Assembly: GCA_937892015.1 (NCBI GenBank)
Contig: CALAUY010000190.1
Coordinates: 1-7,338 of the forward strand
Length of the DNA stretch: 7,338 nucleotides
Reading direction: 5' to 3'
Source: an uncultured Bacteroidales bacterium
Lineage (GTDB): Bacteria; Bacteroidota; Bacteroidia; Bacteroidales; Paludibacteraceae
Part shown: positions 1 to 5,423 of the stretch, piece after piece
Layout: every line of letters starts with the position of its first letter
Position numbering within the stretch: position 1 is the stretch's first letter
Translations under genes and position numbers: made by a program
Notes under the pieces: generated by a model
The model's database searches: none
Seen by the model: the letters and a program-made list of their open reading frames with translations, nothing else
What the model was told of the DNA's origin: nothing

Positions 1-187
1 CGACGGCAGTCGTCATCCGTTCGACTCGTTCATCTGCGCCAAGACTCCCGCAGGACGTTGGCTCGACCCGTCTGAACTGGGCGGACCCGCGGTCTTCCTC
101 GCTTCGCATGCGTCAGATGCCGTCAACGGACATATCCTCTACGTGGATGGCGGAATCCTCGCTTACATCGGCAAACAACCGCAGTAA
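1..187 (+). CDS. Gluconate 5-dehydrogenase, SDR family (C-terminal end only)
   Basis: Partial gene, cut by the left edge; the last 61 residues and the TAA stop (185-187) are present, reading from base 2. Visible motifs are PFDSFICAKTPAGRW, then GGPAVFLASHASDAVNGHILYVDGG and the tail ILAYIGKQPQ. The VNGHxLxVDGG signature ends classical short-chain dehydrogenases, and the AYIGKQP tail is what I recall for Bacteroidales gluconate 5-dehydrogenases. The family interconverts D-gluconate and 5-ketogluconate with NAD(P)H in the cytoplasm; related enzymes (KduD) act in breakdown of pectin-derived uronates. The Rossmann glycine motif and the catalytic Ser-Tyr-Lys lie outside the window, so substrate and activity cannot be judged. 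The DUF4861 gene two bases downstream supports a uronate-catabolism setting. A KduD-type 2-deoxy-3-keto-gluconate dehydrogenase is the main alternative. Confidence 0.88.
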   Translation, partial: DGSRHPFDSFICAKTPAGRWLDPSELGGPAVFLASHASDAVNGHILYVDGGILAYIGKQPQ

Positions 188-189
188 TC

Positions 190-1329
190 ATGAGACGATT
201 CTATCCTATACTGCTGGCGATGGTCTTGGCTGCGTGCACGAAAGCACCTGTCAAGACTATCACCGTGTCGAACCCGAGCAGCGATTACCGCGAGAACGAG
301 GCTGTCGTCGTTCCGCTCAGCGCATTGAGTCTGACGGATGCAAATCACCTGAAACTCATTGATGCTGACGGCAATGAGTTGCCTTATCAGTTAATCGACT
401 ATCCCGAATTGAGCATCCTCTTTTTTGCCACTACCAAAGCGCATTTTTCTTCCAAATACATGCTGGTAGATGGCAAACCCAAAGCCGTCAAGCCTTTGGT
501 TCATGCGCGTTTTGTGCCCGAACGTAAGGACGATTTTGCTTGGGAGAACGACCTTGCTGCGTATCGCATGTACGGACCGGCTCTTGCGCCGGAGAATCCG
601 TCTAATGGTGTGGATCTCTGGCTGAAATGCACCGACGAACTGATTGTCGATTCGTTCTACTATCGCGAGCATGAACTGCATCTGCCGTATCATATCAACT
701 ATGGCAAAGGACTCGACTGCTACAAAGTGGCGCATACGCCCGGTTGTGGAGGATGGTTCCCTGTTATTGGCGGCAAACCGCAGATAGGCTGTCAGTACGA
801 CCGTTGGGAAGTGCTGAATAGTGGACCTCTGGCTGTCACGTTTCGACTCTACTACGACCATTTCCCGCTTACTGACCGCGACTCGGCAGAAGTGAAAGCT
901 GTCGTAACCATCACCTGCATGGCTCATCAGCAACTATGCAAGGCAGAAGTGAGCGTGGTTGATGCCGATGAGATGGAGTTGGGTGCAGGTATTTTCTTGC
1001 ATACAAGCACTTCCAATCCCGAGATACCATTGGCAGGCTCGCCGCAGTTCTCGGCAAAAGGCGGTTATATAGCTTATGCGGAGAATGCTGTCTCCGATGC
1101 CGGCGAACCGCAAGGACGCAACTACGCTGCTGTCGTCATGCCCGCAGTGGACCGTTGCTTCGTTGAAGACAACACGCTGATTGCTGTTTCTGAGGAGAAG
1201 AACGTCATGACGTACTACTTCGGCGGCGGCTGGTCTCAGTGGCAATATTCCGAGGATAGTGACTGGTTCTCACGAACAGGCTACTCGGCTCGACTCGTGC
1301 GCGAACCTTCCACTTGGGTTGTAGAATAA
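190..1329 (+). CDS. DUF4861-family lipoprotein
   Basis: A complete 379-residue protein. The N-terminus is a lipoprotein signal peptide: MRR, a hydrophobic stretch (residues 5-13) and the lipobox LAAC with Cys16 as lipidated residue. The residues after Cys16 (TKAPVK) lack the acidic surface-export signal known from Bacteroidetes lipoproteins, so a periplasm-facing anchor is more likely. I assign DUF4861 from remembered family features: a VSNPS opening, DDFAWENDLAAYRMYGPAL (114-132), GLDCYKVAHTPGCGG (174-188), SGPLAVTFRLYYD (211-223) and the aromatic FGGGWSQWQ block (344-352). No catalytic role is established to my knowledge. Members often sit near unsaturated uronyl hydrolases and Kdu genes, which agrees with the dehydrogenase two bases upstream, so a role in acidic-glycan use is inferred. 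Six Cys residues (147, 176, 187, 201, 243, 250) could form periplasmic disulfides. The next gene starts 11 bases after the stop. Confidence 0.85.
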   Translation: MRRFYPILLAMVLAACTKAPVKTITVSNPSSDYRENEAVVVPLSALSLTDANHLKLIDADGNELPYQLIDYPELSILFFATTKAHFSSKYMLVDGKPKAVKPLVHARFVPERKDDFAWENDLAAYRMYGPALAPENPSNGVDLWLKCTDELIVDSFYYREHELHLPYHINYGKGLDCYKVAHTPGCGGWFPVIGGKPQIGCQYDRWEVLNSGPLAVTFRLYYDHFPLTDRDSAEVKAVVTITCMAHQQLCKAEVSVVDADEMELGAGIFLHTSTSNPEIPLAGSPQFSAKGGYIAYAENAVSDAGEPQGRNYAAVVMPAVDRCFVEDNTLIAVSEEKNVMTYYFGGGWSQWQYSEDSDWFSRTGYSARLVREPSTWVVE

Positions 1330-1340
1330 AACCAAAATAT
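1327..1340 (+). promoter_or_regulatory. A-rich translation leader of parA
   Basis: The bases between the DUF4861 stop and the parA ATG are almost all A and T (TAAAACCAAAATAT), with no purine-rich Shine-Dalgarno element. Bacteroidetes genes commonly start this way. It supports the ATG at 1341 over an in-frame TTG at 1314, which lies inside the DUF4861 gene and would add nine unrelated residues. I see no TAnnTTTG promoter element in 1140-1340. Confidence 0.4.
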
Positions 1341-2129
1341 ATGGCAAAAATTATTTCCATTGCAAACCAAAAAGGCGGAGTGGGTAAAACCACTACCGCC
1401 ATCAACCTTTCGGCCGGTTTGGCTGCAGAGGGCAAACGCGTGCTGCTCATTGATGCCGACCCGCAAGCGAACGCTTCATCGGGCTTGGGCATTGAGATTC
1501 GCAACCTCGACAACACCATCTACGAGTGTCTGGTGTCGGGAACGGACCCCAACAGCGCGATTGTGGCAACAGCTGTCAAAAACCTCGACGTGATTCCGTC
1601 TCATATCGACTTGGTCGGGGCTGAGATAGAGATGCTGCAGACGGAGAACCGCGAGACTGTTCTCAAGCGCGTTTTAGAGAAGATTCGTAAGCCGTACGAC
1701 TACATTATCATCGACTGCTCGCCATCGTTGGGATTGCTGACAGTCAACTCTTTAACCGCTTCCGACTCGGTGATTATCCCTGTTCAGGCTGAGTTCTTCG
1801 CGCTCGAAGGAATTGCTAAGTTGCTCAACACCATCAAGATTCTGAAGAGCCAACTGAACCGACGTTTGCAGATTGAGGGATTCTTAGTGACGATGTACTC
1901 CTCGCAGTTGCGTCTGTCGCAGCAGGTGTATCAAGAGGTGAAACGCCATTTCGGACCGCTCGTGTTCGACACCGTCATCGCCCGCAATGTGCGCCTGTCG
2001 GAAGCACCTTCACACGGATTGTCTGTCCTCGACTACGACCCGACCAGCAAGGGAGCACGCAACTATCGGCAGTTGGCGCGCGAGATTATCCGCAAGAACA
2101 AAGAACAAAAACAGAACACGCATGAATAA
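1341..2129 (+). CDS. parA: Chromosome-partitioning ATPase ParA (Soj)
   Basis: A 262-residue ParA/MinD-family ATPase, the usual length for chromosomal Soj/ParA without an N-terminal DNA-binding extension. The deviant Walker A motif is KGGVGKTT (11-18), with signature Lys11 and P-loop Lys16. Walker A' is LLIDADPQAN (35-44) and Walker B is YIIIDCSPSLG (121-131). Family blocks QAEFFALEG (149-157), SSQLRLSQQV (187-196) and RNVRLSEAPSHG (215-226) are intact; the basic residues there belong to the non-specific DNA-binding surface known from Soj. The protein dimerises on ATP, binds the nucleoid and is released by ParB-stimulated hydrolysis, moving ParB-bound origins apart. It overlaps parB by 8 bases. 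The ATG at 1341 follows an A-rich leader and gives the family-typical MAKIISIANQKGG start. The Lys/Gln/Asn-rich tail (251-262) is probably disordered. Confidence 0.97.
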   Translation: MAKIISIANQKGGVGKTTTAINLSAGLAAEGKRVLLIDADPQANASSGLGIEIRNLDNTIYECLVSGTDPNSAIVATAVKNLDVIPSHIDLVGAEIEMLQTENRETVLKRVLEKIRKPYDYIIIDCSPSLGLLTVNSLTASDSVIIPVQAEFFALEGIAKLLNTIKILKSQLNRRLQIEGFLVTMYSSQLRLSQQVYQEVKRHFGPLVFDTVIARNVRLSEAPSHGLSVLDYDPTSKGARNYRQLAREIIRKNKEQKQNTHE

Positions 2130-2964
2130 GAAAACAGGTCTTGGTCGCGGCTTGGATGCTCTCATCGACACTTCGCACGTTGACACCGGCAACGCATCGT
2201 CTATCAACGAGGTGGATATTAGCCGGATTGTGGCCAATCCTAATCAACCTCGCCGCACGTTTGAAGAAGAAGCGTTGGAGGAACTGGCAGCAAGCATTCG
2301 CGAACACGGAGTCATCTCACCCATCACGCTTCGCAAGAACGATGACGACACCTATATGATTATTGCCGGAGAGCGCCGTTTCCGTGCGAGCAAACTGGCG
2401 GGACTGACCACTATTCCCGCTTACATCCGCACTGCCAAAGACGAGCAGGTGATGGAATGGTCGCTCGTCGAGAACATCCAGCGCGAGAACCTCGATGCAA
2501 TCGAGATTGCGCTCGCATATCAACGGCTGATGGACGAGTATCACCTGACGCAAGAGAAACTGTCGGAACGGGTGGGTAAGAAACGTGCGACTGTGGCCAA
2601 CTATCTCCGGTTGCTGAAGTTGCCGGCCGAGATTCAGATGGGCATCAAGGACAAGCAGATTGAGATGGGGCATGCACGTGCCATCCTCGCCAACAAATCG
2701 GCAGAGGCACAGTTGGCTCTCTATAAGCGTATTCTTGCTAAAGGACTGTCTGTTAGGCAAGTAGAAGCTCTTGCAGGAAAAGAGTTGCCGCCCGAGAAAG
2801 CCAAGACAAACAAAGTAGAGCCATTCCAAACCGAAGCCGAGCATCTCTCGCGCACGTTAGGCACGCAATGCACAATCAGTGCCAATGCCAAAGGGAAAGG
2901 CAAAGTGGTCATTTCGTTCGCTTCGGAAGACGAACTGCAGAAGATTTTGAAACACCTGCATTAA
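2122..2964 (+). CDS. parB: Chromosome-partitioning protein ParB (Spo0J)
   Basis: A 280-residue ParB that binds parS sites and works as a CTP-dependent DNA-sliding clamp partnering ParA. The N-terminus has the GLGRGLDALI motif (6-15), the conserved segment that contacts ParA. The ParB/Srx-like CTPase domain follows: NPNQPRRTF (39-47), GERRFRAS (83-90) and ENIQREN (117-123). A helix-turn-helix region for parS binding spans about 142-167 (LTQEKLSERVGKKRATVANY), then the family block GHARAIL (183-189). The C-terminal dimerisation domain spans about 240-280. All motifs look intact. The ATG at 2122 overlaps the parA stop at 2127-2129, so translation is probably coupled; starts further upstream would lie within parA and add residues not found in the family. 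Despite the parS dependence of the family, I found no parS-like palindrome in the window. Confidence 0.97.
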   Translation: MNKKTGLGRGLDALIDTSHVDTGNASSINEVDISRIVANPNQPRRTFEEEALEELAASIREHGVISPITLRKNDDDTYMIIAGERRFRASKLAGLTTIPAYIRTAKDEQVMEWSLVENIQRENLDAIEIALAYQRLMDEYHLTQEKLSERVGKKRATVANYLRLLKLPAEIQMGIKDKQIEMGHARAILANKSAEAQLALYKRILAKGLSVRQVEALAGKELPPEKAKTNKVEPFQTEAEHLSRTLGTQCTISANAKGKGKVVISFASEDELQKILKHLH

Positions 2965-2966
2965 GT

Positions 2967-3686
2967 TTGAGAGTTCGATTTGTCATAGTACTCTTGTGTT
3001 GCTTTGGTCTCGGCGTGAAAGCGCAAGACTCACTTAGGATGGTTGCGGCTGATACGTTGAGGATGGTTTCCGTTGCTCCGGCTGATACGGCTGTTTTTGT
3101 CGCGGAAGCTGCTCCCGTTGCTCCGGCTGCTTCGGCTACTGAGGTGCTCTCTCATCGCGACAGCGTCCGGCTTTTCTGGAAACCCGATGCCATGCGTGCT
3201 GTCTGGATGGGTGCTATCATCCCAGGCTACGGGCAGATATACAACCGTTCGTACTGGAAACTGCCGATTGTCTATGGTGCTTTCTTTGGCTGTGCGTATG
3301 CCATCACGTGGACGCAAGGCATCTACTCCGACTACAAAACGGCGTACCGCGACATTCTCACCGACATCAATAACAACGCCGTTACGGAGGACGAATCGAA
3401 ATCGTATATCGCTATTCTGCCGGAGGGTTACACGCTATCGCGCGTGGGTGGCAAAGATACGTGGAGCAACACGCTCAAGAACCGGCAGAACACGTATCGC
3501 CGTTATCGTGACCTGTCTATCGTGGCTGCTGTGGCCGTTTATGCTCTCTCGCTCATTGACGCGTACGTAGATGCGCAGCTCTTCGACTACGACATCAGCG
3601 ACGACCTCTCTTTGCAACTCGACCCGATGCTCAATCACGACCCGTTCGGCACTTCGGGCGAACTTCATTTAGCACTACGATTCTAA
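2967..3686 (+). CDS. DUF5683-family secreted/membrane protein
   Basis: Placed at a TTG start two bases after the parB stop, giving 239 residues. The start is chosen because it yields a proper signal peptide: MRVR, a hydrophobic core VIVLLCCFGLGV (6-17) and cleavage after VKA-Q (about 19/20). An in-frame ATG at 2868 lies inside parB and would put 33 extra residues before it. Residues 25-60 are an Ala/Val/Pro-rich linker. The DUF5683 domain begins near FWKPDAMRAVWMGAIIPGYGQIYN (70-93), with its GxIxPGxGQxYN hallmark and a following YWKLPIVYGA. Two likely membrane segments are LPIVYGAFFGCAYAITW (99-115) and LSIVAAVAVYALSLIDAY (183-200). The molecular function is unknown. From memory, this family is common in Bacteroidetes between parB and an mltD-like gene, as here, so a role linking segregation with the envelope is conceivable but unproven. 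Its stop shares one base with the next ATG. Confidence 0.85.
   Translation: MRVRFVIVLLCCFGLGVKAQDSLRMVAADTLRMVSVAPADTAVFVAEAAPVAPAASATEVLSHRDSVRLFWKPDAMRAVWMGAIIPGYGQIYNRSYWKLPIVYGAFFGCAYAITWTQGIYSDYKTAYRDILTDINNNAVTEDESKSYIAILPEGYTLSRVGGKDTWSNTLKNRQNTYRRYRDLSIVAAVAVYALSLIDAYVDAQLFDYDISDDLSLQLDPMLNHDPFGTSGELHLALRF
3070..3129 (+). repeat. In-frame 15-bp direct repeat in the DUF5683 linker
   Basis: The 15-mer CCGTTGCTCCGGCTG occurs at 3070-3084 and again at 3115-3129, exactly 45 bases apart and therefore in frame, encoding VAPA both times. Just upstream, AGGATGGTT is repeated at 3036-3044 and 3060-3068, encoding two RMV units. Together they suggest that the low-complexity linker behind the signal peptide grew by short tandem duplications. 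Confidence 0.7.
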
Positions 3687-5002
3687 TGAAAAAAACGCTT
3701 ATATATCTCTTTTTGCTGCTGCCATTCAGTCTGTTCGCACAGGTGGTTCAAGACACGGTTGCCGACCAAGTGGACTCGACCGAGATGCTACTGCTCGATG
3801 AGCTGATTGAGCAGGTTGATGCGGCTGACACCATTCGTTCTGTCAGTCTGCAATACCAACTGACAGACATCGATTGTCGGTTGGTGGATTGGGCGATGGA
3901 ATGGTTGGACACAACGGCTTGTGAATCAACGCCGCAAGAGGCTGTTTCGCTCAGTGAAGCGGAAGTGCGAGCCAAACTGGCGGCACTGCCTTGCATCATC
4001 GAGATGCCGTACAATGCTGTCGTTCGCAAGTATATCGACATGTATCTCGGTCGCCCGAAACAGATGGCGGCACTGCGACGACTCAGCGAGTACTATTTCC
4101 CGTATTTTGAAGACCAACTGACGACGAACGGACTGCCACAAGAACTCAAATACTTGGCCGTGATAGAGTCGGCACTCAACTCGAACATCTACTCGCGCGT
4201 GGGAGCAGCCGGTCTTTGGCAGTTCATGCCATCCACGGGCAAACACTACGGGTTAGAGGTTAATTCGCTGATTGACGAGCGTTTAGACCCATACAAATCG
4301 ACCATGGCAGCATGCAAGATGCTCCGTTCACTCTATCGCGTTTATGGCGATTGGAACCTTGCTATCGCATCGTACAACTGTGGACCGGGCAACGTCAATC
4401 GTGCTATCCATCGGTCAGGCGGAAAGAAAGATTTCTGGGAGATTTATCCGTGGTTGCCGGCCGAGACGCGCGGTTATCTGCCTTGTTTCATTGCAGCCAC
4501 GTTCGTTCTTTCGTACGCCGATGAGTTCGGTTTCTGTCCTGAAGAGTTGGTCGAGGAGCATAAACTGACGCATAAGCAGCAACTGATGCCGATGTTGGTG
4601 GACACCATCATGACCGACAAACGCCAACATCTTCGCCAGACAGCTGATGTGGTGGGAATGCCGATAGAAGAACTGCGCAAACTCAACCCGCAGTATATGA
4701 AAGATATTCTGCCTGGCGGCAAACCGTATCCGTTGGTGCTACCGATTGAACTGGTGGGAGCTTACATCGACTTGCAGGACTCCATTGTTGCGTATATGGC
4801 CGACTCGCTCATCAATAACCGTCGCGAGGAGATTCAGCAGGCATTGGTCACGCCTAACGTGCGCACGCATAAAGTAAAGAAAGGTGATACGCTCGGCGGT
4901 ATTGCCAAACGTTATCACTGTACCGTCAAACAACTACAGACGTGGAACGGACTCAAAGGCACGAACATCCGCGTCGGACAAGTACTAAAAATCAAAAAAT
5001 AA
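3686..5002 (+). CDS. mltD: MltD-like membrane-bound lytic murein transglycosylase with LysM
   Basis: A 438-residue exported peptidoglycan-cleaving enzyme. The signal peptide is MKKTLIYLFLLLPFSLFA, with cleavage before Gln19; unlike E. coli MltD there is no lipobox cysteine. An acidic linker follows (20-60). The SLT (lysozyme-like) domain spans about 145-280: LPQELKYLAVIESALN (150-165) with the expected catalytic Glu161, GAAGLWQFMPSTGKHYGL (173-190), the NLAIASYNCGPGNVNRAI block (224-241) and WLPAETRGYLP (256-266). A degenerate LysM-like segment may lie at about 303-353. A clear LysM domain ends the protein (HKVKKGDTLGGIAKRYH through GQVLKIKK, 395-438), giving glycan-strand binding. The family cuts MurNAc-GlcNAc bonds to leave 1,6-anhydro ends during wall remodelling. 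The ATG overlaps the upstream stop in TAATG, implying coupled translation. The stop directly abuts the merR ATG. Confidence 0.95.
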   Translation: MKKTLIYLFLLLPFSLFAQVVQDTVADQVDSTEMLLLDELIEQVDAADTIRSVSLQYQLTDIDCRLVDWAMEWLDTTACESTPQEAVSLSEAEVRAKLAALPCIIEMPYNAVVRKYIDMYLGRPKQMAALRRLSEYYFPYFEDQLTTNGLPQELKYLAVIESALNSNIYSRVGAAGLWQFMPSTGKHYGLEVNSLIDERLDPYKSTMAACKMLRSLYRVYGDWNLAIASYNCGPGNVNRAIHRSGGKKDFWEIYPWLPAETRGYLPCFIAATFVLSYADEFGFCPEELVEEHKLTHKQQLMPMLVDTIMTDKRQHLRQTADVVGMPIEELRKLNPQYMKDILPGGKPYPLVLPIELVGAYIDLQDSIVAYMADSLINNRREEIQQALVTPNVRTHKVKKGDTLGGIAKRYHCTVKQLQTWNGLKGTNIRVGQVLKIKK

Positions 5003-5371
5003 ATGGAAAACGACGCACGCGAAACGATGATACCTTCTGTGGAAAACGATGCGGCGAACGACGTACATCGCACGTATTACTCTATCAGTGAAGTGAGTGA
5101 GATGTTCTCGCTGCCTTACAGCACGTTGCGTTTTTGGGAAAAGGAGATTAAGCAACTCAAACCGCATACTGAACGGCAGACGCGCTACTATTCTCAAAAC
5201 GATTTGGATGTTATCCGGCGCATCATCTATCTCAGGTCGCAGAACGTGCCGGTGAAAGATATCAGTCGCCGACTGACTCTCGACCGCAAGGGAATAGACA
5301 CTCGCCGCAAAGCGTACGAACTGCTCACCTCCATCCGCGAAGACCTCGTTCATCTCCGCGAGCAACTCTAA
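5003..5371 (+). CDS. Small MerR-family transcriptional regulator
   Basis: A 122-residue protein with an N-terminal MerR winged helix-turn-helix. YYSISEVSEMFSLPYSTLRFWEKE (25-48) is the helix-turn-helix, RYYSQNDLDVIRRIIYLR (61-78) the wing and next helix, and the remainder a coiled-coil-like dimerisation helix (about 95-122). No C-terminal effector domain and no metal-binding cysteines are present (the sequence contains no Cys), so it is not a metal-sensing MerR. Such short MerR proteins are common in Bacteroidales. The target is not visible: no classical MerR promoter with a long spacer and dyad is seen nearby. The ATG follows the mltD stop without a gap, after an A-rich stretch, so it is probably the last gene of the par-mltD transcript. 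Residues 1-22 are poorly conserved-looking, and Met9 is a possible alternative start. Its stop codon lies within the first unit of the heptamer array. Confidence 0.88.
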   Translation: MENDARETMIPSVENDAANDVHRTYYSISEVSEMFSLPYSTLRFWEKEIKQLKPHTERQTRYYSQNDLDVIRRIIYLRSQNVPVKDISRRLTLDRKGIDTRRKAYELLTSIREDLVHLREQL

Positions 5372-5422
5372 ACTTGAAACCTGAAACTTGAAACTTGAAA
5401 CCTGAAACCTGAAACTCTAAAC
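5367..5422. repeat. Heptamer tandem array between convergent genes
   Basis: Eight contiguous 7-bp units fill 56 bases: TCTAAAC, TTGAAAC, CTGAAAC, TTGAAAC, TTGAAAC, CTGAAAC, CTGAAAC, TCTAAAC. All share AAAC at the end; the six inner units are YTGAAAC, and the two outer units are identical to each other. The flanks extend the symmetry: the 12-mer AACTCTAAACTT occurs at 5364-5375 and 5413-5424, 49 bases (seven units) apart. The array runs from inside the merR stop codon to one base short of the rsgA stop codon, so it is the entire intergenic space. It has no inverted repeat, so it cannot form a classical hairpin terminator. I recall similar GAAAC-type heptamer runs, and spurious FQVSSF-like translations of them, in Bacteroidetes genomes, but cannot verify that here. 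Function unknown. Confidence 0.92.
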
Positions 5423-5423
5423 T

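Noticed and set aside
391..933. 180-codon minus-strand open frame
   Set aside because: Antisense shadow of the DUF4861 gene, with no recognisable domain.
1314..1340. Upstream TTG start for parA
   Set aside because: It overlaps the DUF4861 coding end and adds nine residues absent from ParA proteins; the ATG at 1341 has an A-rich leader.
2670..2685. Possible parS site around CACGTG
   Set aside because: Only the six-base core matches; the flanks do not fit TGTTTCACGTGAAACA, and the bases encode the conserved GHARAI block of ParB. A second CACGTG at 3305-3310 also lacks matching flanks.
2966..2996. Bacteroidetes-like promoter: TTTG, 19-base spacer, TACTCTTG
   Set aside because: It has one mismatch to TAnnTTTG and lies inside the DUF5683 signal-peptide codons, so it would start transcription downstream of that gene's start. 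Probably chance.
4858..4867. 10-bp palindrome CGTGCGCACG
   Set aside because: Lies within mltD codons for VRT before the LysM domain; a single short palindrome with no partner site.
5367..5422. CRISPR array suggested by repeated GAAAC ends
   Set aside because: Units are 7 bp and contiguous with no spacers; CRISPR repeats are longer and separated by unique sequence. No cas gene is present.
5367..5422. Telomere-like repeat (minus strand resembles TTTCAGG units)
   Set aside because: It is short and internal, lies between bacterial genes, and is degenerate; the resemblance to heptameric telomere repeats is coincidental.
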